Source: Candidatus Marithrix sp. | GTDB taxonomy: Bacteria > Pseudomonadota > Gammaproteobacteria > Beggiatoales > Beggiatoaceae | Direction of reading: 5' to 3' | DNA: 64,000 nucleotides | NCBI GenBank assembly: GCA_016744775.1 | Contig: JADGDS010000005.1 | Location: 203,638-267,637 of the forward strand | Shown here: positions 55,340 to 64,000 of the stretch, in pieces | Layout of the letters: the number at the start of each line of letters is the position of its first letter | How positions within the stretch are numbered: the stretch's first letter is position 1 | Translations under genes and position numbers: made by a program | Notes under the pieces: generated by a model | Databases searched by the model: none | What the model was told of the DNA's origin: nothing | Seen by the model: the letters and a program-made list of their open reading frames with translations, nothing else

Positions 55340-55864
55340 ATGCCGATTTTTCGTGGTTTAAATGGTGAAGTAAAACAAGATAATGATGAAGAACTTGCTA
55401 CTCGCCAAATTAATAGAAATTATGAACAACAGCATAGTGAAGAAACTATAGATGATGATTATGATGATCCAAATACCCGTGTATTATTTAAACGTTCATC
55501 AGAAGAAGAAGAAGAAGATCCTGTTGTTGGATGGCTGGTTGTTGTAAATGGAAAAGGTAAAGCCAAAGTTTTAAACTTGGGTTATGGAATGAATAGCATT
55601 GGGCGTAGCCCAGATGAACGTATTAGCATCAATTTTGGTGATGAAGAAATATCCCGCACTCAACATGCTATTATTACCTATGATCCTCGTGGGCGTAAAT
55701 TCTATGTACAACATGGTGGCGGTAAAAATTTAACATATTTAGCTGATCAACCTTTATTAATTCCTATGGAACTAAAAGGTGGAGAAGAAATTTTAATAGG
55801 GCAAACAACTTTACGTTTTATATCTTTGTGTGGAGAAGACTTCGATTGGCAACAAAACTCATAA
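55340..55864 (+). CDS. FHA-domain protein with acidic N-terminus
   Basis: 174 residues. An acidic, disordered-looking N-terminus (about 1-60) with DDDYDDPNTRVLF is followed by an FHA domain: NSIGRSPDERISINFGDEEISRTQHAIITYD. AAAGGAACG precedes the ATG. It overlaps the phosphatase gene by about 19 bases, depending on the start. Thr-containing N-termini of such proteins can be kinase targets, but no site is proven. Confidence 0.85.
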   Translation: MPIFRGLNGEVKQDNDEELATRQINRNYEQQHSEETIDDDYDDPNTRVLFKRSSEEEEEDPVVGWLVVVNGKGKAKVLNLGYGMNSIGRSPDERISINFGDEEISRTQHAIITYDPRGRKFYVQHGGGKNLTYLADQPLLIPMELKGGEEILIGQTTLRFISLCGEDFDWQQNS

Positions 55865-56640
55865 TAAATGAAGATCAATATGCTGGAGATCGTATTCAAG
55901 GGCAACGACAATATCAACAAGATGATTTTGGGTTTGATAATCGTCGTGCCGGCGATTTCTTAATGATTTTAGCAGATGGAATGGGTGGACATTCTGGTGG
56001 AGATATTGCCAGTGATCATGTAGTTACCACCTTTATGGATAGCTATCATAATGCCAATGGCACCGTAAAAGAACGACTATTTGAAGCCTTAGAAACAAGT
56101 AATCAAGCAATAGCTGCTTATACAGAAAAGCATCCAGATTTAATGGGTATGGGTTCAACATTAGTAGCAGTTGTTATCAATAAAGACAAGATGCAATGGA
56201 TTAGCGTTGGCGATTCACCGTTATGGATTTATAATAACGGAGAATTAAGCCGTCTAAATGCTGACCATTCAATGAAACCTATATTAGAAGAACAAGTTAA
56301 ACTTGGCAAACTGACAGCTAAAGATGCAGCAACACATCCAGATCGTAATATGCTACGTTCAGCAGTAGTTGGAACATATATAAAATATATAGATCAATCA
56401 CCAGAAGCATTAGAATTATTTCCCGGAGATACAATTTTATTAGCAAGCGACGGGATATTCACATTATCTGACACTGAAATCAGTCAAATATTCAAAAAAC
56501 CTTTAGCGTCAAAAAAGATGGTCAAAAAATTATTGGAAGCAGTAGAAAAGAAAAACACACGCTATCAAGATAATACGACGGCTTTAGTTTTTCAGATACC
56601 TAAAAAAACTAATTTTATTAAAAAAATATTTAAATTTTAA
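55846..56640 (+). CDS. PP2C-type Ser/Thr protein phosphatase
   Basis: From TTG 55846 (GGAGAAG 7-14 bases before) it has 264 residues; GTG 55828 is an alternative start. Metal and phosphate motifs are GQRQYQQDDFGF, LADGMGGHSGGDIASD, WISVGDSPLWI, LLASDGIFTLSD and DNTTALVF. It should remove phosphate from Ser/Thr proteins, acting with the two FHA readers just upstream. No kinase gene is adjacent; the nearest is at 4534. It ends convergently in the yhbY gene with 11 bases of overlap. Confidence 0.92.
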   Translation: MATKLIINEDQYAGDRIQGQRQYQQDDFGFDNRRAGDFLMILADGMGGHSGGDIASDHVVTTFMDSYHNANGTVKERLFEALETSNQAIAAYTEKHPDLMGMGSTLVAVVINKDKMQWISVGDSPLWIYNNGELSRLNADHSMKPILEEQVKLGKLTAKDAATHPDRNMLRSAVVGTYIKYIDQSPEALELFPGDTILLASDGIFTLSDTEISQIFKKPLASKKMVKKLLEAVEKKNTRYQDNTTALVFQIPKKTNFIKKIFKF

Positions 56641-56917
56641 TCTTTCTTTCTTTGCTAGCACGATATAAAATACTAATACGACCTATTAATTGTATTAATA
56701 CAGCGTTACTTGCCTTACAAATATCATCGGTAAGAGCGCGTCTTTCATCCTTACTCGCCCCCGCAATAGTAACTTTAATTAATTCATGATGTTCTAAAGC
56801 AATGTTCAATTCTGTTAGAATGTTATCATTCATTCCTTTATCACCAATCATCACTACAGGTTTTAAGTGATGAGCAAGACTACGAAGCTGACGAATTTGT
56901 TTAGTAGTTAATGTCAT
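56630..56917 (-). CDS. yhbY: RNA-binding protein YhbY (CRM domain)
   Basis: 95 residues, a complete CRS1/YhbY domain: LTTKQIRQLRSLAHHLKPVV, IGDKGMNDNILTELNIALEHHELIKV and the C-terminal LIGRISILYRASKE. GxxG-type loop GDKG present. It associates with pre-50S ribosomes. It is divergent from queD, with eight bases between the start codons. Confidence 0.94.
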   Translation of the reverse strand: MTLTTKQIRQLRSLAHHLKPVVMIGDKGMNDNILTELNIALEHHELIKVTIAGASKDERRALTDDICKASNAVLIQLIGRISILYRASKERKIKI

Positions 56918-56925
56918 TAATAATT

Positions 56926-57282
56926 ATGGAAATTTATAAAAAATTTAGTATAGAAGCAGCACACCATTTACCAAATGTACCAGATGGTCATAAATGTAAA
57001 CGTTTGCATGGGCATTCATTTCAAGTTACCATTCATGTTTGTGATCAAATAGATGAAGACAAGGGTTGGGTAATTGATTTTGCAGATATTAAGGCTGCCT
57101 TTAAACCCTTATATGCACAACTTGATCATCATTATTTAAATGAGGTAGAAGGATTAGAAAATCCTACTAGTGAAAATTTAGCGCGTTGGATTTGGCAACA
57201 TTTAAAACCCAAATTACCAACACTATGCCAAATTACTATTCAAGAAACCTGTACCAGCGGCTGTATTTATCAAGGCAAATGA
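56926..57282 (+). CDS. queD: 6-carboxy-5,6,7,8-tetrahydropterin synthase
   Basis: From ATG 56926 it has 118 residues. Zinc histidines lie in FSIEAAHHLP and RLHGHSF, the catalytic Cys in GHKCKRLHGH, and the Glu in QETCTSGC. It makes the queuosine precursor. The start at 56911 would overlap yhbY and is less likely. The TGA overlaps the nadD ATG by four bases. Confidence 0.94.
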   Translation: MEIYKKFSIEAAHHLPNVPDGHKCKRLHGHSFQVTIHVCDQIDEDKGWVIDFADIKAAFKPLYAQLDHHYLNEVEGLENPTSENLARWIWQHLKPKLPTLCQITIQETCTSGCIYQGK

Positions 57283-57893
57283 AACCAGCAATTGGCTTAT
57301 TAGGCGGCACTTTTAACCCTATTCATAATGGTCATTTACGATTAGCCTTAGAAATATACGAAAGACTTTCATTAACAGAAGTACGCCTAATTCCTTCTGC
57401 ACAACCACCTCATCGAACTATTCCTAGTGTTAGCAGCGAACTGCGTTTAGAAATGGTGCAAGCGGCAATAGCAGGTGTAACTGGATTAACTGCGGATGAT
57501 CGTGAATTACAACGCGATGGTCCATCTTACATGATTGATACATTATTTAGCTTACGTGCTGAATATCCTGATAATCCTTTGTGTTTAATCTTAGGCTCTG
57601 ATGCTTTTATGAATTTAAATTCATGGTATCAATCGGCACAAATCATAAATTTAGCCCATATCATAGTTGTGCGTCGCCCAAATACTGTGTTAGCTACACA
57701 ACATATCAATCAAACTCATAATTTAAACCAGTTACATACTAACAAAGCTGGAAAAATTTGGGTAGAAGAATTGCCAGATATTGCTATTTCGGCTACGCAA
57801 ATTCGTGACTTAATTGCCGCTGGTAAAAATCCAAATTACTTGTTACCACTTGCAGTTTTAGACATTATTAATCATAATAGGCTTTATCGTTAA
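57279..57893 (+). CDS. nadD: Nicotinate-nucleotide adenylyltransferase
   Basis: 204 residues from ATG 57279. MKPAIGLLGGTFNPIHNGHL contains the HxGH nucleotide motif, and the end SATQIRDLIAAGKNPNYLLP is the ISSTxIR-type motif. It makes nicotinate adenine dinucleotide for NAD. ATGA overlap with queD. Its partner rsfS follows, the usual order. Confidence 0.95.
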   Translation: MKPAIGLLGGTFNPIHNGHLRLALEIYERLSLTEVRLIPSAQPPHRTIPSVSSELRLEMVQAAIAGVTGLTADDRELQRDGPSYMIDTLFSLRAEYPDNPLCLILGSDAFMNLNSWYQSAQIINLAHIIVVRRPNTVLATQHINQTHNLNQLHTNKAGKIWVEELPDIAISATQIRDLIAAGKNPNYLLPLAVLDIINHNRLYR

Positions 57894-57915
57894 TATATAT
57901 AAAATATAATTAAAT

Positions 57916-58245
57916 ATGGAAACTGAACAGTTACTAACATTAACCAAAAACGCTTTAGAAGATAAAAAAGCTAAAGATATTAAAATCTTAGATGTACGTA
58001 AATTCAGTAGTATTACTGACTTTATGATAGTTGCGACTGGAAATACTGGCAGACATGTTAAAGCATTGGCTCAAAACGTAATCACAGAAGCAAAAGCAAA
58101 TAAACATCGCCCTTTAGGTGAAGAAGGTGGAAACATTAGTGAATGGATATTAGTTGATTTAGGCGATATTATCGTCCATTTGATGCAACCTGATACTCGT
58201 GATTTTTATCAATTGGAAAAATTATGGGCTGATATGAGTGCCTAA
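57916..58245 (+). CDS. rsfS: Ribosomal silencing factor RsfS
   Basis: 109 residues. IKILDVRKFSSITDFMIVATG, the RHVKALAQNVI helix and ILVDLGDIIVHLMQPDTRDFYQLEKLW are diagnostic. It binds L14 and blocks joining of ribosomal subunits. rlmH usually follows; here a prepilin-like gene overlaps by eight bases. Confidence 0.95.
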   Translation: METEQLLTLTKNALEDKKAKDIKILDVRKFSSITDFMIVATGNTGRHVKALAQNVITEAKANKHRPLGEEGGNISEWILVDLGDIIVHLMQPDTRDFYQLEKLWADMSA

Positions 58246-58975
58246 ACAATCTGGTTTTGCCCTGATGTTGTTATTAACATTAATCGTTATATCAACAAGC
58301 AGTTTTTTGGTAATTAAAATTGATCCTTTTTGGTTTAAACTTAAAAAGCAAAAACAGACAATTAGGGCATTAGCACAAGCTAAACGAGCTTTATTAGGAT
58401 TCGCGCTAACTTATGGTGATGTGAAACAAGGGCAAATGCCCGGTTATTTACCTTGCCCTGATAAAACTGCTAATGGTAGCGCAAATCCACCTTGTTCAAA
58501 AAAAGGTGAAGATGCAAGCGGGAAATTGCCGTGGCGAACTTTAGCTTTGCCACCACTAGACTTAAACTATACAGTTTCTGGCAATTATAAAGATAATCCT
58601 AAACAAATATTAAATAATACTGACACTAAAATAATTGCAACTATTGGTTCCAATACATTCATTACAGCTAAAAACTTTGAACCAATATATCAAAGAATGA
58701 ATGACTGGGTAGGAAATAAAGTTTTACAATGTTTACAACAGAATGACAAAAATTGTTTTAATGATAGGCAATGGGAATGGTGGAAACTATGGAAATATAA
58801 AGTATTTATTGCTAGTAAAAAAAAATTAATAACTGCAACAACAACTATAAATATTCCTATAATCGTATTAGTTGCAACAAATGAACAAAACCAGCAACTC
58901 CTCAATTACCTTAAAGCAAAAACTTTAGATGAAAAAGTACTTACTACTGATTTTCAGCTTGATATTTATTACTAA
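58238..58975 (+). CDS. Prepilin-like protein
   Basis: 245 residues from a GTG start. The N-terminus VPKQSGFALMLLLTLIVIST looks like a prepilin leader: a short basic stretch, Gly, Phe, then a hydrophobic helix. Glu5 is replaced, as in some minor pilins. The segment GYLPCPDKT...LPWRTLALPPLDL and CLQQNDKNC suggest a disulfide-stabilised head. Type IV pilus or secretion pseudopilin. Overlap with rsfS suggests co-translation. Confidence 0.65.
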   Translation: MPKQSGFALMLLLTLIVISTSSFLVIKIDPFWFKLKKQKQTIRALAQAKRALLGFALTYGDVKQGQMPGYLPCPDKTANGSANPPCSKKGEDASGKLPWRTLALPPLDLNYTVSGNYKDNPKQILNNTDTKIIATIGSNTFITAKNFEPIYQRMNDWVGNKVLQCLQQNDKNCFNDRQWEWWKLWKYKVFIASKKKLITATTTINIPIIVLVATNEQNQQLLNYLKAKTLDEKVLTTDFQLDIYY

Positions 58976-59156
58976 TTGTAGTGCAACACGCATCACTTAT
59001 GGTGTTAAGCAAGAAACACCAATAAATAAACAAACTCGCATTGAAGCAGAAAAGGCTAAACAAGAAGCTCAAGAATTTGCTCGTAAATGCGAGAGAAAAA
59101 CGATGTCAGATCCTACTGAATGTAAAGTTATTACTCGTCGTCGCTGGTTATTTTAG
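58929..59156 (+). CDS. Small lipoprotein
   Basis: 75 residues, MKKYLLLIFSLIFITNCSAT, with the lipobox ITNCS and a charged mature part that includes a coiled-coil stretch (TRIEAEKAKQEAQEFARK). It overlaps the previous gene by 47 bases and the convergent ICMT-like gene by four. Function unknown. Confidence 0.6.
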   Translation: MKKYLLLIFSLIFITNCSATRITYGVKQETPINKQTRIEAEKAKQEAQEFARKCERKTMSDPTECKVITRRRWLF

Positions 59157-59608
59157 ATCCAAGCTCGTACACGCTGTTTATAGTCTAAATAAGCCTGACC
59201 AAACTTTTTTTCTAAAACTTGTTCTTCAGGTTTAATTTGTTGTATATTCAAAGTGATAACAAATAAGGGTAAGATAAAAAATCCTATTAAGCTTCCCAAA
59301 TAAATTGCCCAACCGCTTAACATTATTAATAATCCTAAATACATAGGATTACGACTAAAACGATACATTCCAGTAATCACCAATTCACTGACATTTTCTG
59401 GTTTCATTGGATTTGGTGTGGTGTGGGATAGAAAAAATAAAATCAAAGACCATAAATCTAATAAAATGGCAAGCACAATCAATCCTAATCCTAACATTTG
59501 CCAAGTTTCTGGAATAATTTGCACCAGTGGCAGATAATGATCAAGTAACCACATTATTGTGGCAAATAAAAGCATGTAAATGGGTGGTGGGATAATTAGT
59601 TTTAACAT
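59153..59608 (-). CDS. Isoprenylcysteine-methyltransferase-like membrane protein
   Basis: 151 residues with about four membrane segments. The C-terminal motif YRFSRNPMYLGLLIMLSGW...PEEQVLEKKFGQAYLDYKQRVRAW is the ICMT/PEMT signature, binding S-adenosylmethionine in the membrane. In bacteria these act on lipids or unknown small targets. No partner gene is near. Confidence 0.85.
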   Translation of the reverse strand: MLKLIIPPPIYMLLFATIMWLLDHYLPLVQIIPETWQMLGLGLIVLAILLDLWSLILFFLSHTTPNPMKPENVSELVITGMYRFSRNPMYLGLLIMLSGWAIYLGSLIGFFILPLFVITLNIQQIKPEEQVLEKKFGQAYLDYKQRVRAWI

Positions 59609-59669
59609 GATATTGTCACAATTATTGTTATTTATTATTAATATTCTGCAAAAGTAGATATTTTTATCA

Positions 59670-59729
59670 GGAAACCCAACTGAATCGTGTATGGAATTGT
59701 TGGGCTTCCTTTTGTCAGCCCAACCTACG
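59670..59729. repeat. GTAGGTTGGGCTGAC element, partial copy fused to the zipA 3' end
   Basis: The right arm 59699-59729 matches the arms at 47060-47139; the left arm is shortened to GGAAACCCAAC. On the complement the element supplies the TAG stop of zipA. Confidence 0.8.
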
Positions 59730-60390
59730 AAAATTTCTGCAACATAGCCAAGCTAGTATCGCGTTGTTCAAATTTGTCAATTTTGTCACGTAATGCAAAA
59801 ATAATATTGCTATTCAATGGTTTATTGTTTTGGTCTTCTATGTAACCATTTAATTGGTCAGCAATTTTTTCGGCATTTTTTAGCATTAAGTCAAAGCCTA
59901 TTCGCCCTCCAAATGGTCCGGGTAGCCGCATGAATAGAGCCAAGCCGGGCGTTACTGTTTCTGCTATTTTGTCTGGGTGTAATGTTCCCGGTTCCACCAT
60001 GTTCGCTATGCTGAATACAGAATCGTTGCTTTTCATTTCTCCTACTCCATAGTGGTGGAAAATGTTCATTTCGCCATATTGTAAGCCTAATTGTTCTAAT
60101 ACCATTACAATATCTTTGCCTAAAAAACCTGATTCTCCTTGTGCTATTATATATAATACTATTATTAATTCAGTTTCTTTATGTCGTGTCTCTTCTGGTG
60201 TTTGACTGAAATCATCCATAAAAGATGAATTATTAAATAATGGATCCTTATCATCTTGATAATTATTATCAATATATAAATCGTCTTCTGGATTGTCTTG
60301 GAGTTTGGATTTATAGCGTTTTGCTATTAATAGCAATATCACACCAATACTAAAAATCACTATTCCTGCAATTAACCATATATCATTCAT
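59725..60390 (-). CDS. zipA: Cell division protein ZipA-like
   Basis: 221 residues. An N-terminal membrane anchor (about 5-23), a short Asp/Asn-rich linker and a C-terminal ZipA domain (about 75-215) with LGLQYGEMNIFHHYG, FSIANMVEPGTL and MRLPGPFGGRIGFDLML, the groove that binds the FtsZ tail. The linker is much shorter than in E. coli. It lies six bases after smc, the usual neighbour. ligA, often next, is missing. The stop codon comes from a repeat. Confidence 0.88.
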   Translation of the reverse strand: MNDIWLIAGIVIFSIGVILLLIAKRYKSKLQDNPEDDLYIDNNYQDDKDPLFNNSSFMDDFSQTPEETRHKETELIIVLYIIAQGESGFLGKDIVMVLEQLGLQYGEMNIFHHYGVGEMKSNDSVFSIANMVEPGTLHPDKIAETVTPGLALFMRLPGPFGGRIGFDLMLKNAEKIADQLNGYIEDQNNKPLNSNIIFALRDKIDKFEQRDTSLAMLQKFS

Positions 60391-60396
60391 AAATTA

Positions 60397-63300
60397 TTAT
60401 ACCTTCACCATATCCATAGCTGCTTCAATATCAACTGGCACTATACGTGAGACTCCTGCTTCTTGCATTGTTATACCTATTAATTGTTCTGCAATTTCCA
60501 TTGTTATCTTGTTATGAGAAATAAATATAAATTGTACACGTTCTGACATAGTTTTGACTAATGCACTAAAACGCCCTACATTACTATCATCTAGGGGTGC
60601 GTCAACTTCGTCAAGCAAACAAAATGGAGCTGGATTGAGTTCAAATATCGCAAATACCAAGGCTATTGCGGTTAAGGCTTTTTCACCTCCTGATAGTAAG
60701 TGTATATGAGTATTACGTTTGCCCGGTGGGCGTGCCATTAATGCTACACCAGATTGTAGAATGTCGTCACCAGTTAATTGCAAGCTTGCTTCTCCACCAC
60801 CAAATAGTTTAGGAAACATGGTTTGTAAAAATTCATTAACTTGATCAAGGGTTTGCTTAAAGCGGATTCTGGTTTCTTTGTCAATTGTTTTGATTGCATT
60901 ATTTAATATTTTGATAGCTTGATTTATATCATCAGCTTGAGAATCCAAATATGTTTTGCGTTCTAATTGTTCATCATATTCTTCTAATGCCGCTAAATTA
61001 ACCGCGCTTAAACCCTTTATTTTTTCAATTACATCTTCTAGTTTTTGTTCCCAAGCTTGTTCATTAGCGTCTTCTGGTAATTCACCTAATAATGCTACTG
61101 CACTATATTCGGTTTCATTTAATTGTTCTTCTAAAGTTTGGCAGCGCACTTGATTTGCCTGAGATTCCATACGGATTTGTTCTAATTTAGCACGCAATTC
61201 ATTACATTTCTGTTCTAGTCGTTTACGTTCACCGTCATAATCACCTAATGCCGCTTCTAAATGAGCCACCGTTTGTTTGGCTTGAAGTAGATTTTCTTCG
61301 ATTTCGGTGCGTTTAGTTTGAGCCGCTGTTAATTCAGTGTCTAAATTTTCTAATGGTGCCGCTTGTTTTTCTATATTATATTTTATATCTTGACGCTGAT
61401 GAGTTAATTGTTCTAATTGTGTTGTTAAGCGTTTTATTGCTTGTTGTAGCCGAATATGATCAGTGCGTAACGCTTCTAATCGCACATCAACTGTATGCCT
61501 TTCATCTTTAGCAGTTTGCCAAGTTTCATTGCTTTGCAGCACCATTTCTTGTAAAAAATCGCGCTTTTGAGTTAATTCTTCTCGTTCATCAGCAAATTTA
61601 TCCATTGCCTCAAGCGCAGCATGTAATTTATCGCTAGTGCTTTGTAACAAAATTTTATCTTGTTCAAGTTGTGAACCTAACTCAGCGCGTTCATTAGTAA
61701 TGCGTAATAATTGACTTTTAATATGTTCAAGTCGCGCTTGTTTACCGGCTTGTTGCGATTCTAATTGTGATAATTGTTGGCGAATTTGATTAACATCTTG
61801 TTGTGCTTGTGTACGTTGATGTTCATGTTCTTGCCATATTAAATTTTGTTGTTCTAGGTTTTCAGATAGAATTGTTACCTTATCATTCAGTTCATCTAAT
61901 TGGCTGATAATGTCTTTTATTTCTTGGGTACGCGCTAAAACTCCAACATTTTCATCCATAGCCTGTTGACTATATACCCACTGATTACCTAACCATATGC
62001 CTTGTCGAGTAATAACCGATTCATGATCAGCTAATTTTTTACGTAATTTTAAAGCGGCTTTAATATTGTCAGCTACTACGATTCCGGCAAATAAACTATT
62101 TAAATTCCAAGGTGCTTGAACTTTATCAATTAAAACATTTAATAAAGATTTAGTGGTGTCACTATTAGACTTAACAGTTTCAAAAGCGGCTAAATTTCCC
62201 GCTGGTGGATTTTCTAAATCTAAATCATTCAAGTTTGACACACACAAAGCTTGTAAACGTTCACCTAAAACTACCTCAACTGCTCGTTCCCAACCCGGTT
62301 CTACTTGCAAAGATGCCGCTAAACGTGGTAAATCATCTAAACCTTGAGTTTGTAACTTAGCTAAACTGGCTTCTTGTAAAGTTTCTAAAGATGCTAAACG
62401 CCCATTTAGTTTATGGATTTGTAATTGATGTTGATCTAATTCAGTTGATTGTTCTTGAATAGTTTCTCGTAAATCCAGCACCGTTTCTTGATGATTAGTT
62501 AATAAAGTTTCGGCTTCTGTCAAAACAGTATTTAGCTTAGCAATTTCAGTATCAATTTGATTAACTGCTTGTTCTAAATCCTTGATATTAATCTCTTTGG
62601 CTTCCTCATTGATACGAAATAGCCGCTGCTTATTTTCCTCAATGCGTAACTCCAAATTTTGCATACGAGCGCGTTCAACTTGAGCAGTTTGAGTCGGCTC
62701 AGCGGCACGTTGATTAAACTTATCCCAATTTATTTGCCAATCTTGTAACTGTTCCTCAGCCTCGCGCAAAGCTTGTACTGTTAAAGTTTCAGCTTCTTGC
62801 TTAACACTTAAATCAGCCTCATTAGATTCTATTTGAGCTTCTAATTCAGTTATTTGCTTTTGATCAGACTCCAAAGTCTGCTCAGTTTCAGCCCATTTGA
62901 TTTCAATTTGTTCTAAATCTTCTTCTAATTGCTTATGACGCTCATTAGTGTGTTCAATAGTTTGTTCGAGACGATTAATTTCAGATTCAATATCATAAAA
63001 ATTACTTTGCTGCTCAGCGAAACTATTTTGAGCAATAGTTTGAGCCTCACGTTGCTGCTTATGAGTAGCATCAAAATTCTCCAAACTGAACAAATCAGTT
63101 TCTAAAATCGCAGCTTGTTCATCAAGATAAACTTGTTGCTCTTGCACAGTAGTATCCAAACTATGCCAACGTATAGCCAATAATTGAGCCTTTAGCAACT
63201 TCTCAGATTGCTGAAGCTCCTTAAATTTCTCAGCCTGCTTAGCTTGACGCTTTAATTTATTTAACTGCTTAGATAATTCACCACGAATATCATCAATTCG

Positions 63301-63867
63301 ACCAAGATTTTCACGAGTCTTATCAAGCCGCTGCTCAGTTTCTTTACGCCGCTCCTTATATTTAGAAATAGCGGCTGCTTCCTCTAAAAACACTCGCAAC
63401 TCATCAGGTTTAGCCTCAATCAAGCGCGAAATCATTCCCTGCTCAATAACAGCATAACTCCTTGGACCTAAACCAGTTCCCAAGAATAAATCAGTAATAT
63501 CCTTACGCCGACAACGAACATTATTAAGAAAATAAACAGACTGCCCACTACGAGACAACTGCCGTTTAACAGCGATTTCAGAATGATCAGGAAACTGAGG
63601 AACATTAACATCCTCAAAAACCAACTCAATAGAAGCTTGATCAACCGGCTTACGAGTGCGAGAACCATTAAAAACCACATCACTCATTTGAGAACCGCGC
63701 AACTGCTTAGCCGAACTCTCACCCATAACCCAACGAATAGCATCAATAATATTAGACTTACCACAACCATTAGGTCCAACAATTCCTACTGTATTGCTGG
63801 GGAAATTTAGGGTTGTTGGATCAACAAAAGACTTAAAACCTGACAGTTTTATTTTACTTAGACGCAT
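60397..63867 (-). CDS. smc: Chromosome partition protein SMC
   Basis: 1156 residues. Walker A is GPNGCGKSNIIDAIRWVMGE, the signature is LSGGEKALTAIALVFAIF and the D-loop CLLDEVDAPLDDSN. Long coiled coils flank a hinge domain (about 515-640). It organises and separates chromosomes. In E. coli this role is filled by MukB, so true SMC fits other gammaproteobacterial lineages. scpA and scpB are not in the window. Confidence 0.97.
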   Translation of the reverse strand: MRLSKIKLSGFKSFVDPTTLNFPSNTVGIVGPNGCGKSNIIDAIRWVMGESSAKQLRGSQMSDVVFNGSRTRKPVDQASIELVFEDVNVPQFPDHSEIAVKRQLSRSGQSVYFLNNVRCRRKDITDLFLGTGLGPRSYAVIEQGMISRLIEAKPDELRVFLEEAAAISKYKERRKETEQRLDKTRENLGRIDDIRGELSKQLNKLKRQAKQAEKFKELQQSEKLLKAQLLAIRWHSLDTTVQEQQVYLDEQAAILETDLFSLENFDATHKQQREAQTIAQNSFAEQQSNFYDIESEINRLEQTIEHTNERHKQLEEDLEQIEIKWAETEQTLESDQKQITELEAQIESNEADLSVKQEAETLTVQALREAEEQLQDWQINWDKFNQRAAEPTQTAQVERARMQNLELRIEENKQRLFRINEEAKEINIKDLEQAVNQIDTEIAKLNTVLTEAETLLTNHQETVLDLRETIQEQSTELDQHQLQIHKLNGRLASLETLQEASLAKLQTQGLDDLPRLAASLQVEPGWERAVEVVLGERLQALCVSNLNDLDLENPPAGNLAAFETVKSNSDTTKSLLNVLIDKVQAPWNLNSLFAGIVVADNIKAALKLRKKLADHESVITRQGIWLGNQWVYSQQAMDENVGVLARTQEIKDIISQLDELNDKVTILSENLEQQNLIWQEHEHQRTQAQQDVNQIRQQLSQLESQQAGKQARLEHIKSQLLRITNERAELGSQLEQDKILLQSTSDKLHAALEAMDKFADEREELTQKRDFLQEMVLQSNETWQTAKDERHTVDVRLEALRTDHIRLQQAIKRLTTQLEQLTHQRQDIKYNIEKQAAPLENLDTELTAAQTKRTEIEENLLQAKQTVAHLEAALGDYDGERKRLEQKCNELRAKLEQIRMESQANQVRCQTLEEQLNETEYSAVALLGELPEDANEQAWEQKLEDVIEKIKGLSAVNLAALEEYDEQLERKTYLDSQADDINQAIKILNNAIKTIDKETRIRFKQTLDQVNEFLQTMFPKLFGGGEASLQLTGDDILQSGVALMARPPGKRNTHIHLLSGGEKALTAIALVFAIFELNPAPFCLLDEVDAPLDDSNVGRFSALVKTMSERVQFIFISHNKITMEIAEQLIGITMQEAGVSRIVPVDIEAAMDMVKV

Positions 63868-63951
63868 TTTTTTAATTTATTACTAGTTAAATATTTAACT
63901 CGTATTATACGGCAGATCATTCAATTAAAATTAGCTTCGCTGACTTCGTAT

Positions 63952-64000
63952 CGTTTATTCCGTAAATTCGTTGTACTATTAATAAATATTATAATAATAA
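63952..64000. repeat. Right-edge copy of the 45601 repeat
   Basis: Bases 63952-63980 are identical to 45601-45629. The window ends 20 bases later, so its full length and any inverted partner are not visible. The 133-base stretch after smc has no other feature I can support. Confidence 0.75.

Noticed and set aside
54983..56640. Type VI secretion regulatory locus
   Set aside because: FHA and PP2C genes fit, but no tss, hcp, vgrG or clpV gene lies in the window.
63836..63849. AAACCTGACAGTTT inside smc, resembling the palindromic repeat
   Set aside because: It encodes the conserved KLSGFKS motif at the SMC N-terminus, so the similarity is due to coding constraint.
1..64000. tRNA or rRNA genes
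   Set aside because: I read the gaps for tRNA-like T-loops and acceptor ends and found none that I can support.

Overview
The window comes from an AT-rich Gram-negative gammaproteobacterium. Evidence for this is lpxC, hldE/hldD, a dapA-bamC pair, rseC-degP, smc-zipA, and the block ftsA-ftsZ-lpxC-DUF721-M23-secA-argJ. The Calvin-type class II aldolase beside pgk/pyk, the class I lysyl-tRNA synthetase, the formylglycine-enzyme-like gene fragment and the many dispersed palindromic repeats together suggest a colourless sulfur bacterium (Thiotrichales/Beggiatoaceae type). That placement is inference; there is no rRNA or tRNA gene here to test it.

Layout. 0-8.2 kb: signalling and envelope genes (partial receiver-histidine kinase, TPR membrane protein, Cys-rich lipoprotein, methyltransferase, lysK, a membrane Ser/Thr kinase with an SH3b tail overlapping a secreted M23-family protein, a CBS protein and a heptad-repeat membrane protein). 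8.2-25.3 kb: dapA, two BamC-type lipoprotein genes, DUF3108, hldE-hldD-murG-murC-ddl-ftsA, a terminator, then ftsZ, lpxC, DUF721, M23, secA and argJ; ftsQ and murB are absent from the usual place. 25.3-28.0 kb: accessory island with a decayed hicA, an intact hicB-like antitoxin, a Fic toxin with its small YhfG/VbhA-type antitoxin, and debris of a duplicated secA-argJ segment. 28.0-43 kb: housekeeping genes (pilB-like ATPase, HesB-like protein, pterin dehydratase, purK-purE, rpmG, pgk-pyk-fba, rseC-degP-grx-lepA-lepB-rnc-era).

43.1-47.4 kb is the most unusual region. It holds at least four internally deleted copies of the 3.3-kb oxidoreductase gene at 47426-50737, a GC-rich fragment of a formylglycine-generating-enzyme-like gene, a hicB-hicA pair, a decayed BrnT-type toxin/antitoxin pair, a truncated PD-(D/E)XK protein and several repeat families. 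The copies keep the ends of the parent gene but have lost its interior, with short identical sequences at some junctions. The secA-argJ debris at 27.7 kb shows the same pattern. 47.4-64 kb returns to dense genes: the NfnA/NfnB-like fusion, trx-rho, a glycosyltransferase, mutL, an FHA-FHA-PP2C set, yhbY, queD-nadD-rsfS, a prepilin-like protein, zipA and smc.

The kinase at 4.5 kb and the FHA/PP2C genes at 55-56.6 kb could be writer, readers and eraser of one Ser/Thr phosphorylation circuit, but they are far apart and this is inference. The genes at 10.8-24 kb supply LPS heptose, peptidoglycan precursors, septum formation and protein export, probably in a few transcripts given the 4-11 nt overlaps.
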